Source: Pseudomonadota bacterium (GTDB lineage Bacteria; Pseudomonadota; Alphaproteobacteria; Reyranellales; Reyranellaceae). From it: a stretch of DNA of 56,717 nucleotides. The stretch covers positions 1 to 56,717 of the forward strand of contig JAFEFF010000089.1 in the NCBI GenBank assembly GCA_018240745.1, written 5' to 3'. The notes below the pieces were generated by a model. That model saw only the letters and a list, made by a program, of their open reading frames with translations, did no database searches and had not been told where the DNA came from. This document shows positions 47,825 to 56,528 of this stretch, piece by piece. Position 1 is the first letter of the stretch. The number at the start of each line of letters is the position of its first letter. Position numbers and translations under genes: made by a program.

Positions 47825-48592
47825 ATGCTGCTCGCCATCAACGTCAACAACACCAACATCAAGTTCGGCGTGGTCAACGGCGACGAGATCGTCGGCGAAT
47901 GGCGACAGCACACCTCGGCGATGCGCACCGGCGACGAGCACGCGGTGTGGCTGACCCAGCTGATGCAGATCGAGGGCATCGACCCCAAGTCGATCACCGA
48001 CGCCATCATCGGCAGCGTCGTGCCCAATGCGAACTTCAACCTGCGCCGGCTCTGCACCCGCTACTTCAACTGCGAGCCGATGTTCATCGGCGACCCCGGT
48101 GTCGAGACCGGCATCAAGATCAAGGGTGTCGGAGCCGGCGCCGACCGTATCTGCAACACCGTCGGCGCCAGCATCCTGTTCCCGAAGACGCCGGTCGTGG
48201 TGGTCGACTTCGGCACCGCCACGAACTTCGACGTGGTCGACGAGGAGGGCAGCTACTGCGGCGGCGCGATCGCGCCCGGCATCAACCTGTCGATCGAGGC
48301 GCTGGTCAGCGCCACGGCGCTGTTGCCGCGCATCGTCGTCGAAAAGCCCAAGCAGGTGATCGGCACCAACACGGTGGCCTGCATGCACACCGGCGTGTTC
48401 TGGGGCTATGTCGGCCTGATCGAGGGCATCGTCAGCCGCATCGTGCAGGAGTTCGGCAAGCCGATGAAAGTGGTTTCGACCGGTGGCCTGGCGCCGGTGT
48501 TCGAGGGCTCGGTCAAGATCATCGAGCAGACGGTGCCCGACATCACCGCCCGCGGCCTGATCGAGATCTACAAGCGCAATCGCAGGAAATGA
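47825..48592 (+). CDS. coaX: Type III pantothenate kinase
   Basis: 255 aa. It phosphorylates pantothenate in the first step of CoA synthesis, as a cytosolic dimer of the ASKHA fold. The family blocks GVGAGADRICNTVGA, VVDFGTATNFDVVDEEG, GGAIAPGI and TVACMHTGVFWGYVG are well kept. The N-terminal nucleotide-binding motif, usually DxGNT, reads INVNNTNIKFGVV, so Asn replaces Asp and Gly (residues 6 and 8). This may be a clade variant, a change in metal use or a loss of activity. It starts 12 bases after birA; its stop overlaps the rnj ATG (ATGA). Confidence 0.93.
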   Translation: MLLAINVNNTNIKFGVVNGDEIVGEWRQHTSAMRTGDEHAVWLTQLMQIEGIDPKSITDAIIGSVVPNANFNLRRLCTRYFNCEPMFIGDPGVETGIKIKGVGAGADRICNTVGASILFPKTPVVVVDFGTATNFDVVDEEGSYCGGAIAPGINLSIEALVSATALLPRIVVEKPKQVIGTNTVACMHTGVFWGYVGLIEGIVSRIVQEFGKPMKVVSTGGLAPVFEGSVKIIEQTVPDITARGLIEIYKRNRRK

Positions 48593-50244
48593 CGACTCCC
48601 TCGGCCGACGAGCTGCTGTTCGTCGCGCTCGGTGGCGCGGGCGAGATCGGCATGAACCTCAACCTCTACGGCCATGCCGGCAAGTGGCTGATGGTCGATC
48701 TCGGCATCGCCTTCGGGGACGACACCATGCCGGGGATCGAGGTCGTGATGCCCGACCCTGCCTTCATCGAGGAGCGCAAGGAAGACCTCGCGGGCATCAT
48801 CATCACCCACGCCCACGAGGACCATCTCGGCGCGGTTGCCGACTTGTGGCCACGGCTCGAGGCGCCGGTCTATGCCACGCCGTTCGCCGCCTCGGTGCTC
48901 AAGCGCAAGCTGCGCGAGGCTGGCCTGTTCGACGCCGTGCCCATCACCGAGATCCCGCTCGGCGGGAAGTTCAAGGTCGGGCCGTTCGAATTGGAAATGA
49001 TCACCATGACGCATTCGATCCCCGAGCCGAATGCGTTGGCGGTGCGGACGAAGTTCGGCACGGTGTTCCATACCGGCGACTGGAAGATCGATCCCGAACC
49101 GCTGCTGGGTGAGGTCACCGACGAGGTGACGCTGCAGAAGATCGGCGAGCAGGGCGCACTCGCCATGGTGTGCGACAGCACCAACGTCTTCGTCGAGGGC
49201 GAGGCGGGATCGGAGGCGACGATCCGCGTCAACCTCGAGAAGCTCGTCAAGACGCGCCGCTGCCGGGTGGCGGTGACGTGTTTCGCGTCGAACCTGGCTC
49301 GCGTCGAGAGCATCGCCAAGGCCGCGGTCGCCGCGGGCCGGCATCCGGTGCTGTCGGGCCGGGCGCTGCAGCGCATGGTCGAGGCGGCGCAGGAATGCGG
49401 CTACCTGCTCGATTTCCCGGCGACGGTGTCTGAGCAGGAGGCGGGCTACCTGCCGCGCGAGAAGGTCCTGTTCATCTGCACCGGCAGCCAGGGCGAGCCG
49501 CGCGCTTCGATGGCAAAGCTCGCGACCGGCGAGCACCGCGACCTCGTCCTGGAGGACGGCGACAGCGCGATCTTCTCCTCGCGAGTGATCCCCGGCAACG
49601 AGCGGTCGGTTGGGCGGCTGCAGAATGCCCTGATGGCGCGCGGCGTCGAGGTGATCGCCGACGGGTCGGAGGAGCACCTCCACGTTTCCGGGCATCCGGC
49701 GCGCGACGAGTTGGTGCGGATGTACCAGTGGGTGCGGCCCAGGATAGCCCTGCCGGTCCACGGCGAGATCCGCCACATGGTCGAGCACGCAGAGCTGGCG
49801 CGCGAATGCCAGGTGCCGGAGACGGTGCTGGCGCCCAACGGCACGCTGGTACGGCTGGCGCCCGGGCCGGCGACGGTGATCGACCATGTCCACGCCGGCC
49901 GACTGGCGCGCGACGGTGACGTCCTGATCGACCTCGGCGGCGACACGCTGCGCGAGCGGCGCAAGCTCATGTGGAACGGCTCGGCCGCGGCGACCCTGGT
50001 GATCGACCGGCAGGGGCGGGCGGTCAGCGCGCCGGTCGTGAGCCTGCGCGGCATCGAGGATGCGGACGGCGCGCTGACTGAGGCCATCGTCGGCGGGCTG
50101 AAGGAGATGCTGGCCGATCTCAGTGCCGGCGAACGGCGCGACGACAGCCGCATCGAGGAGGCCGCGCGCCAGGCGGTGCGGCGGATCGTGCGGTCCCACC
50201 TCGGCAAGAAGCCGTTGACGGATGTCCATATCGTCCGCATCTAA
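48589..50244 (+). CDS. rnj: Ribonuclease J
   Basis: 551 aa metallo-beta-lactamase/beta-CASP nuclease with 5'-3' exo- and endonuclease activity in rRNA maturation and mRNA decay. The zinc motif HAHEDH is at residues 74-79 (ITHAHEDHLGAV). Other blocks: GGAGEIGMN at the N-terminus, MTHSIPEPNALAV, HTGDWKIDP, and CDSTNVFVEG; beta-CASP motif B-C residues lie in ICTGSQGEPRASMAKL and LHVSGHPARDEL. ATG 48589 overlaps the coaX stop. In the same operon as complex I genes, a usual alphaproteobacterial context. Confidence 0.96.
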   Translation: MTTPSADELLFVALGGAGEIGMNLNLYGHAGKWLMVDLGIAFGDDTMPGIEVVMPDPAFIEERKEDLAGIIITHAHEDHLGAVADLWPRLEAPVYATPFAASVLKRKLREAGLFDAVPITEIPLGGKFKVGPFELEMITMTHSIPEPNALAVRTKFGTVFHTGDWKIDPEPLLGEVTDEVTLQKIGEQGALAMVCDSTNVFVEGEAGSEATIRVNLEKLVKTRRCRVAVTCFASNLARVESIAKAAVAAGRHPVLSGRALQRMVEAAQECGYLLDFPATVSEQEAGYLPREKVLFICTGSQGEPRASMAKLATGEHRDLVLEDGDSAIFSSRVIPGNERSVGRLQNALMARGVEVIADGSEEHLHVSGHPARDELVRMYQWVRPRIALPVHGEIRHMVEHAELARECQVPETVLAPNGTLVRLAPGPATVIDHVHAGRLARDGDVLIDLGGDTLRERRKLMWNGSAAATLVIDRQGRAVSAPVVSLRGIEDADGALTEAIVGGLKEMLADLSAGERRDDSRIEEAARQAVRRIVRSHLGKKPLTDVHIVRI

Positions 50245-50249
50245 CGATC

Positions 50250-50654
50250 ATGATCGGACGCCTGAACCACATCGCCATCGCCGTGCCGGACCTCGCCAAG
50301 GCGGCCGAGTTGTACCGGACGGTCATGGGCGCCAGGGTCAGCGCCCCCAAGCCGCAACCGGCACACGGCGTCACGGTGGTGTTCGTCGAGCTGCCCAACA
50401 CCAAGATCGAATTGCTGCACCCCCTGGGCGAGAAGTCGCCGATCGCCAACTTCCTGGCTCGCAACACCGATGGCGGCATCCACCATGTCTGCTACGAGGT
50501 CGAGGACATCTACGCCGCGCGCGACAAGCTGAAAGCGCAGGGTGCACGGGTGCTGGGCGACGGCGAACCCAAGATCGGCGCCCACGACAAGCCGGTGCTC
50601 TTCCTGCACCCCAAGGACTTCACAGGCACGCTGATCGAGCTCGAGCAGGTGTGA
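50250..50654 (+). CDS. mce: Methylmalonyl-CoA epimerase
   Basis: 134 aa vicinal-oxygen-chelate (glyoxalase-like) protein. It epimerises methylmalonyl-CoA in propionate and odd-chain/branched acid catabolism. Metal ligands expected for the family are visible: His in LNHIAIAVPDL, Glu/Gln in IELLHPLGE, His in GGIHHVCYEV, Glu in LIELEQV. It follows rnj after five bases and precedes a DUF1467 gene by seven. Methylmalonyl-CoA mutase is not in the window. Confidence 0.95.
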   Translation: MIGRLNHIAIAVPDLAKAAELYRTVMGARVSAPKPQPAHGVTVVFVELPNTKIELLHPLGEKSPIANFLARNTDGGIHHVCYEVEDIYAARDKLKAQGARVLGDGEPKIGAHDKPVLFLHPKDFTGTLIELEQV

Positions 50655-50661
50655 GGGGGCC

Positions 50662-50904
50662 ATGAGCTGGGCGACTGGCCTCATGGTCTACCTGGTGATC
50701 TGGTGGACCATCCTGTTCGCGGTCCTGCCGCTCGGCGTGAAACGAGTCGAGAATCCCGGCCGCGGCCAGGACCCTGGCGCTCCCGAGAGGCCCCAGCTCC
50801 TGCGCAAGGCCGTCATCACCTCGATCGTCGCGGCCGTCCTGTGGGTCGGATTCTATTTCCTGCACCAGGCAGATTTCTTCAGCTTCCGCGACGTTCTCAA
50901 ATGA
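50662..50904 (+). CDS. DUF1467-family small membrane protein
   Basis: 80 aa with two predicted helices (about 4-24 and 50-68). LMVYLVIWWTILFAVLPLGVK and the charged loop match the DUF1467 family, which is found mostly in Alphaproteobacteria next to mce/rnj; its function is unknown. GTGAGGGGGCC precedes ATG 50662. Last gene of the long nuo-birA-coaX-rnj-mce unit, directly followed by a strong terminator. Confidence 0.93.
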   Translation: MSWATGLMVYLVIWWTILFAVLPLGVKRVENPGRGQDPGAPERPQLLRKAVITSIVAAVLWVGFYFLHQADFFSFRDVLK

Positions 50905-50905
50905 A

Positions 50906-50933
50906 AAGCGGCGGTCCCGTGCGACCGCCGCTT
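50906..50933 (+). terminator. Terminator of the nuo to DUF1467 transcription unit
   Basis: AAGCGGCGGTC / GACCGCCGCTT, a perfect 11 bp stem with a six-base loop, followed by CTCTCTC, two bases after the DUF1467 stop. It is the first strong terminator-like hairpin I see after tRNA-Asp, about 18 kb upstream. Confidence 0.82.
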
Positions 50934-51146
50934 CTCTCTCAATCCCCGAATGGTCCGGACGGCTTTTTGCCGCCTCTCCTCCCTAGACTCAGGCCAGCGC
51001 CCAAGGCCTAGGCTGTGTACAGGGGCCGTGACGGCTTGCCAAGACCATTTCTTTCGGGCGGCGGGGATTGACGGAACGATTGTTATGAGCGTCGGTCGTT
51101 CGTCGACAAACAAATGTCCTCGCCGTCCGTTGGATGGGTACGGTGC

Positions 51147-52439
51147 CTATCCGATGACCATGTATTTGATCACGAACAGCACGGCGAGAATTCCGACAGC
51201 CGGATGGATGTCGCGGAAACGTCCAGCCACCAGCTTGATCAACGCGTAGGCGATGAAGCCGAAAGCGATGCCTTCCGCGATGGAGAAGGTGAACGGCATC
51301 GCGAGCGCGGTGATCACCGCGGGCGCCGCTTCGGTGATGTCGTCCCACTCCACTTCGATCAGTCCGCGCGTCATCAGGCAGGCGACATAGAGCAGCGCCG
51401 GTGCCGTTGCGTACGGTGGAATGGATCCGGCGAGCGGCGCGATGAACAGCGCGAGCAGGAACAGCACCGCAACCGTGAGCGCGGTGAGTCCGGTGCGGCC
51501 GCCCGCGGCGATGCCCGACGCGCTCTCGATGTAGCTCGTCGTGGTCGAGGTACCGACCGCCGCGCCGATCATCGCCGCGGCACTGTCGGATATCAGCGCC
51601 CTGTTGAGTCGCGGAACGGTGCCGTCCGGCCGCATGAAGCCGCCGCGATGGGCGAGGGCGATCAAGGTACCGGTGTTGTCGAACAAATCGACGAACAGGA
51701 AGGCGAAGATCACCGTCACCAGGCCGACATGGAGGGCGCCTGCGAGGTCCATCTGCAGGAACACCGGGGCGATCGACGGCGGCACGTCGAACACGCCGCT
51801 GAATTTCTGCTGTCCGGCGATGATCGAGACGATGGTGACGACCAGGATGCCGATGATCACGCCGCCCAGCACCTTGCGGTGCTCGAGCGCGACGATCAGC
51901 GCGAAACCCAGGGTCGCCATCACCACCGGCCAGCTCTTGAGGTCGCCATGCGCGACCAGGGTCGCCTGGTTGCCGACGACGATGCCGGCGTTCTTGAGCG
52001 CGATCAGCGCCAGGAACAGCCCGATGCCGGCGGCGATCGCCATCTTGAGCGACTTCGGGATGGCGTTGACGATCCATTCGCGGATCGGCAGCACGCTGAT
52101 GACGAAGAAGATGATGCCGGAGATGAAGACGCATCCCAGCGCGACCTGCCAGGGAAACTTCATGCCGCCGACGACGGCGAAAGCGAAGTAGGCGTTGAGG
52201 CCCATGCCCGGCGCGAGCGCGATCGGGTAGTTGGCCAGGAACGCCATCAGCAGGCAGCCGATCGCCGAGGCGACGCAGGTCGCCACGAACACGGCGCCGA
52301 ACGGCATGTTGGCTTTGCTGAGGATGTCCGGGTTGACGAAGATGATGTAGGCCATGGTGAGGAAGGTCGTGATCCCGGCCACGATCTCCGTCCGGACCGT
52401 CGTCTTGTTCTCGTTGAGTTTGAACAGTCGTTCGAGCAT
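51147..52439 (-). CDS. NCS2-family (AzgA/GhxP-like) purine permease
   Basis: 430 aa inner-membrane protein with about 12-14 helices of the nucleobase:cation symporter-2, adenine/guanine/hypoxanthine branch. The family signatures are MLERLFKLNENKTTVRTEIVAG at the N-terminus (quoted as two parts, LFKLNENKTTVR and TEIVAGITTFLTMAYI), APGMGLNAYFAF, and FVDLFDNTGTL with the helix-8 acidic residue. It imports purine bases with protons. ATG 52439 has GGGGGAG upstream; a longer start at 52583 would run into proS. Divergent from proS. Confidence 0.94.
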   Translation of the reverse strand: MLERLFKLNENKTTVRTEIVAGITTFLTMAYIIFVNPDILSKANMPFGAVFVATCVASAIGCLLMAFLANYPIALAPGMGLNAYFAFAVVGGMKFPWQVALGCVFISGIIFFVISVLPIREWIVNAIPKSLKMAIAAGIGLFLALIALKNAGIVVGNQATLVAHGDLKSWPVVMATLGFALIVALEHRKVLGGVIIGILVVTIVSIIAGQQKFSGVFDVPPSIAPVFLQMDLAGALHVGLVTVIFAFLFVDLFDNTGTLIALAHRGGFMRPDGTVPRLNRALISDSAAAMIGAAVGTSTTTSYIESASGIAAGGRTGLTALTVAVLFLLALFIAPLAGSIPPYATAPALLYVACLMTRGLIEVEWDDITEAAPAVITALAMPFTFSIAEGIAFGFIAYALIKLVAGRFRDIHPAVGILAVLFVIKYMVIG

Positions 52440-52514
52440 CAAGCGGCTCCCCCGTTGATTCCCCGCAGTGTGCGGGCAGGGACCTGTGCAAAGCCAGCGG
52501 GAAGGCGCCGCGGT

Positions 52515-52543
52515 TTGCCTTTGTCCACACCGTTCCCTACAGT
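52515..52543 (+). promoter_or_regulatory. proS promoter, apparently leaderless
   Basis: TTGCCT (52515-52520), exactly 17 bases, TACAGT (52538-52543). Transcription would begin near 52550, and the ATG is at 52552, so the mRNA has at most a couple of untranslated bases. No Shine-Dalgarno sequence is present. Confidence 0.55.
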
Positions 52544-52551
52544 CCGCCGCC

Positions 52552-53865
52552 ATGCGAATGAGCCAGTATTTCCTGCCCACCATGAAGGAGAACCCTTCGG
52601 AGGCGCAGATCGTCTCGCACCGGCTGATGCTGCGCGCGGGCCTGATCCGGCAGACCAGCGCCGGTATCTACGCCTGGCTGCCGCTCGGCCTGCGGGTGCT
52701 GAAGAACATCGAGCAGATCGTGCGCGAGGAACAGGACCGGTCGGGCGCCCAGGAAGTCCTCATGCCGACGATCCAGTCGGCCGACCTGTGGCGCGAGAGC
52801 GGCCGCTATGACGCCTATGGCCCGGAGATGCTGCGCATCACGGACCGGCACGACCGCGAGATGCTGTTCGGCCCGACCAACGAGGAGATGATCACGGTGC
52901 TCTTCCGCGACGGCGCGAAGAGCTACCGCGACCTGCCGAAGAATCTCTATCACATCCAGTGGAAGTTCCGCGACGAGGTGCGTCCGCGCTTCGGCGTGAT
53001 GCGCGGCCGGGAGTTCCTGATGAAGGACAACTACTCCTTCGACCTCGACAAGGCGGGCGCGATCCGCTCGTACAACAAGATGTTCGTGGCCTACCTGCGC
53101 ACCTTCGCGCGCATGGGCCTGAAGGCCATCCCGATGCGCGCCGACACCGGCCCGATCGGCGGCGACCTCAGCCACGAGTTCATCGTGCTGGCCGACACCG
53201 GCGAGAGCGCCGTGTTCTGCCACAGGGGCCTGGTCGACAAGGACATCCTGAGCCGCGGCATCGACTACAGCGGCGACCTGCAGCCGCTGGTCGACGAATG
53301 GACGTCGCTCTATGCGGCGACGGATGAAATGCACGACAAGGCCGCATTCGAGAAGATCCCGGAGAGCGATCGCCTCGCCGCGCGCGGCATCGAGGTCGGC
53401 CATATATTCTATTTCGGCACCAAGTACTCCAGGCCGATGAACGCGGTGGTCGCCGGCCCCAACGGCGAGCAGGTCACGGTCGAGATGGGCTCCTACGGCA
53501 TCGGCGTATCCCGCCTGGTCGGCGGCATCATCGAGGCGAGCCACGACGAAGCCGGCATCATCTGGCCGGAGTCGGTCGCGCCGTTCAAGGTGGCGATCGT
53601 CAACCTCAAGCCCGACGACGGCGCGGTCTCTGGCGCCTGCACCAAGCTCTACGACGCCCTGAAGGCGAAGGGCGTCGAGGCGCTGCACGACGACCGCGAC
53701 ATGCGGCCAGGCGGCAAGTTCGCCGACATGGACCTGATCGGCATTCCCTGGCAGGTGATCGTCGGCCCCAAGGGCGTTTCGGCCGGCCGGGCCGAGCTCA
53801 AGAACCGCAGGACCGGCGCGCGGGAAGAGGTGCCGTTCGACCAGGTCGCAGGCCGATTCGGATGA
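52552..53865 (+). CDS. proS: Proline--tRNA ligase, short bacterial type
   Basis: 437 aa cytosolic class II synthetase, charging tRNA-Pro. It has the alphaproteobacterial type that lacks the about 180-residue editing insertion of E. coli ProRS (572 aa). Motif 2 is [20 protein letters not shown], with motif 3 [14 protein letters not shown], and the C-terminal anticodon-binding domain follows ([13 protein letters not shown]). I chose ATG 52552 ([15 protein letters not shown]), which matches homologues; a frame extension to 52468 would cross the promoter. Ala-tRNA-Pro correction would need a separate YbaK/ProX-type deacylase, not in the window. Confidence 0.96.
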   Translation: MRMSQYFLPTMKENPSEAQIVSHRLMLRAGLIRQTSAGIYAWLPLGLRVLKNIEQIVREEQDRSGAQEVLMPTIQSADLWRESGRYDAYGPEMLRITDRHDREMLFGPTNEEMITVLFRDGAKSYRDLPKNLYHIQWKFRDEVRPRFGVMRGREFLMKDNYSFDLDKAGAIRSYNKMFVAYLRTFARMGLKAIPMRADTGPIGGDLSHEFIVLADTGESAVFCHRGLVDKDILSRGIDYSGDLQPLVDEWTSLYAATDEMHDKAAFEKIPESDRLAARGIEVGHIFYFGTKYSRPMNAVVAGPNGEQVTVEMGSYGIGVSRLVGGIIEASHDEAGIIWPESVAPFKVAIVNLKPDDGAVSGACTKLYDALKAKGVEALHDDRDMRPGGKFADMDLIGIPWQVIVGPKGVSAGRAELKNRRTGAREEVPFDQVAGRFG

Positions 53866-53868
53866 TCT

Positions 53869-53972
53869 CCGTCGTCCCGAGCGAAGCCGAGGGACCTCTT
53901 TTTGTGGAGTGCGTCGCCAAAAGAGATCCCTCCACTTCGCTGCGCTTCGCTCCGCTCCGGTCGGGACGACGG
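53869..53972. repeat. 104 bp palindromic interspersed repeat, copy B
   Basis: Outer arms CCGTCGTCCCGA (53869-53880) and TCGGGACGACGG (53961-53972) are perfect complements. Inside, GCGAAGCCGAGGGA and AAGAGATCCCTCC reproduce the pattern of copy A at 12694-12784. It occupies the whole proS to lolC gap and ends two bases before the lolC ATG. Confidence 0.8.
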
Positions 53973-53974
53973 GA

Positions 53975-55282
53975 ATGATCGCCGTCGAACGGCTGATCGC
54001 CTTCCGCTATCTGCGGGCGCGCCGCGACGAGGGATTCATCTCGGTGATCGCCGGCTTCTCGCTGGTCGGCATCGCGCTCGGCGTCGGCACCCTGATCGTC
54101 GTCATGGCCGTGATGAACGGCTTCCAGCTCGAGATGCTGCGCCAGATGGCGGCCATCAGCGGCCAGCTCGGCGTGCAGGGCAATCGCGACGGGCTGGAAG
54201 CCACGCCCGACCTGCTGCAGCGGCTGAAGGCGGTGCCCGGCGTTGTCCAGGCGACGCCGTCGGCGGAGGGCCAGGTGATCGCGGTGGCGGGTGACAAGGT
54301 GAGGGGCGTGCTGCTGCGCGGCATGACGCCCGAGGACTTCAGGGCGCGCACGCCACTTTCCGCCGCGATCGACGGCCCGCCTGCGGTGCGCGAGCGCTAC
54401 CGCAACCTCTGCCGCAGCGAGAACGGCGAGACGACCAACTGGGGCACGCTGCAGAACTTCGGCGACGGCTTCACCGTCGCGGTCGGCAAGCGCTTCGCCG
54501 ACCTGATGGGGCTCAAGGTCGGCGACAAGCTGCAGATCGTCTCGCCGGTGTCGATCGCCACGCCGCTCGGCGTGATGCCGCGCTCGGCCGTTGCCGAGGT
54601 CACGGCGGTGTTCTGCGCCGGCATGTACGACTACGATTCCAACTTCATCTATGCGCCCCTGCCGGAAGTGCAGCGCCTGATGGGCATGGGCAACAGGATC
54701 ACGACCATCGAGATCTTCCTGAAGGACGGCACGCCTCTCGCCGCGGCGCGCGCCGCGGTCACCCGGGCGGTCGGTCCGCAGGGCTGGGTGTTCGACTGGT
54801 TCCAGGCCAACTTCGGCTTCTTCGCCGCGATCCAGGGCCAGACCAACGTGCTGTTCATCGTGCTGACCATGATCGTGCTGGTGGCGGCCTTCAACATCGT
54901 CTCCAGCCTGGTGATGCTGGTGCGGACCAAGACCGGCGACATCGCCATCCTGCGCACCATGGGTGCGACGCGCGGCCAGATCCTGCGCCTGTTCCTGCTC
55001 GATGGCCTGGCGATCGGCGGCATCGGCGCCGCGATCGGCGTCGTGCTGGGGCTGGCCTTCGCGATGAACATCGAGGCGATCCGCCAGTGGCTGCAGCACA
55101 CGTTCGGGCTCGTGCTGTTCGACGAGACGCTCTATCTGCTCGCCGAGATGCCCTCGCACATTACCTGGCAGGAGGTCGCCACCATCGCCGTCATGGCGGT
55201 GGTGTTCGCGCTCGCCGCCTCGCTCTATCCGGCGTTCCGCGCCGCGCGGCTCGATCCGGTGGAGGGCCTGCGCCGTGAGTGA
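53975..55282 (+). CDS. lolC: Lipoprotein-releasing ABC transporter permease, LolC/E type, first copy
   Basis: 435 aa of the FtsX/MacB-like fold. The N-terminal helix (about 25-48, FISVIAGFSLVGIALGVGTL), a large periplasmic domain (about 50-300), then three helices at the C-terminus (around 305-330, 350-378, 398-420). It releases outer-membrane lipoproteins from the inner membrane towards LolA. ATG 53975 lies right after a palindromic repeat and lacks a clear ribosome site except GGGA within the repeat end. Its stop overlaps the next permease by eight bases. Confidence 0.93.
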   Translation: MIAVERLIAFRYLRARRDEGFISVIAGFSLVGIALGVGTLIVVMAVMNGFQLEMLRQMAAISGQLGVQGNRDGLEATPDLLQRLKAVPGVVQATPSAEGQVIAVAGDKVRGVLLRGMTPEDFRARTPLSAAIDGPPAVRERYRNLCRSENGETTNWGTLQNFGDGFTVAVGKRFADLMGLKVGDKLQIVSPVSIATPLGVMPRSAVAEVTAVFCAGMYDYDSNFIYAPLPEVQRLMGMGNRITTIEIFLKDGTPLAAARAAVTRAVGPQGWVFDWFQANFGFFAAIQGQTNVLFIVLTMIVLVAAFNIVSSLVMLVRTKTGDIAILRTMGATRGQILRLFLLDGLAIGGIGAAIGVVLGLAFAMNIEAIRQWLQHTFGLVLFDETLYLLAEMPSHITWQEVATIAVMAVVFALAASLYPAFRAARLDPVEGLRRE

Positions 55283-56528
55283 GCAGGCTGCCGTCGAACG
55301 CTGGCTCGCCTGGCGCTACCTCGCGACCCGGCAGCGCGAGGGCTTCGTCTCCTTCATCGCGATCTTCTCCCTGATCGGCATCGCGCTCGGCGTCGCCACG
55401 CTGATCGTCGTGCTGTCGGTGATGGGCGGCTTCCGTGCCAGCCTGATCGGCCGGCTGATCGGCATGAACGGCCATGTCGTGATTGCCGCCAGGGACGGCG
55501 GCATGCTGCAAACCTCGCCCGAGCTGCTGGCGGCGTTGCGCAACGTGCCCGAGGTGAAGACCGTGCATCTCACCCTGGAACGGCAGGCGCTGGTCAGCGC
55601 GGGCAACGGCCAGACCCGCGGCGCATTGCTGCGCGGCGTGCGGGTCGAGGACCTGACCTCGCGCGAGATCGTCACGAAGAACATCGTGATGGGCGAGCTC
55701 GGCGCCTTCGATACCCGGCCCGGCGTGGTGATCGGCGAGCGACTGCGGCAGGGGCTGGGCCTCAGGATCGGCGACAAGCTCACGGTCACCACGCAGCGGC
55801 TCAACGAGGATGGCACCATCGCACCGCGCTATGCCGACTACGAGGTGCTCGCGAGCTTCCTGACCAAGCGCTATGAGTTCGACAATGCGCTGGTCTTCGT
55901 GCCATTGCAGATGCTGCAGGGCGACCTGGAATACGACCATCGCACCGTGAGCTCGATCGATCTCGACCTGTCCGATCCCAACCTGGCGCCCAAGGTCGCC
56001 GATACCATCCGCAAGACGCTGCATCGCGACGACCTCAAGGTGTCGGACTGGCAGGCGCTCAACGCCCGCTTCGTCGGCGCCCTGCAGGTCGAGCGGGTCA
56101 TGATGTTCATCATCCTGACGCTGATCGTGCTGGTGGCGGCGATGAACGTGGTCGCGAGCTTCACCATGCTGGTGCGGGTGAAGCGCGGCAGCATTGCCAT
56201 CCTGCGGACGATGGGCGCCGCGCCCGGCACCATCGTGCGCGCCTTCTTCATGTCGGCGGCCGCCGTCGGCATCGTCGGCACGGCGCTCGGCACCGGGCTC
56301 GGCCTGCTGGTCTGCGCCAACATCCCGGCGATCGCCGGCCTGTTCGGTCGGCTGGGCGGCGGCCGCAACGGCGAAATCGAGTTCATCACCTCGGCGCCGG
56401 CGCGGGTGAGCGCGAGCGAGGTGCTGACCGTGATCGTGATCGCCTTGGTGCTGTCGCTCGCGGCGGCGGCCTATCCGGCGTGGCGCAGCACGCGGGTCGA
56501 ACCGGTCGAGGCCTTGCGCAATGAGTGA
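55275..56528 (+). CDS. lolE: Lipoprotein-releasing ABC transporter permease, LolC/E type, second copy
   Basis: 417 aa with the same topology as its neighbour: N-terminal [20 protein letters not shown], helix [20 protein letters not shown], periplasmic domain, and a C-terminal three-helix bundle ending [18 protein letters not shown]. Start GTG 55275 overlaps the previous stop by eight bases; its own end overlaps lolD by eight bases (ATGAGTGA). The two permeases are clearly related (for example both have RTMGA near the end) but not close duplicates. I name them C and E by order only. Confidence 0.92.
   Translation: MSEQAAVERWLAWRYLATRQREGFVSFIAIFSLIGIALGVATLIVVLSVMGGFRASLIGRLIGMNGHVVIAARDGGMLQTSPELLAALRNVPEVKTVHLTLERQALVSAGNGQTRGALLRGVRVEDLTSREIVTKNIVMGELGAFDTRPGVVIGERLRQGLGLRIGDKLTVTTQRLNEDGTIAPRYADYEVLASFLTKRYEFDNALVFVPLQMLQGDLEYDHRTVSSIDLDLSDPNLAPKVADTIRKTLHRDDLKVSDWQALNARFVGALQVERVMMFIILTLIVLVAAMNVVASFTMLVRVKRGSIAILRTMGAAPGTIVRAFFMSAAAVGIVGTALGTGLGLLVCANIPAIAGLFGRLGGGRNGEIEFITSAPARVSASEVLTVIVIALVLSLAAAAYPAWRSTRVEPVEALRNE

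Noticed and set aside
50957..50975. GGACGGC-TTTTT-GCCGCC stem as a terminator for the NCS2 permease
   Set aside because: Imperfect stem and about 170 bases beyond the permease stop; not convincing.
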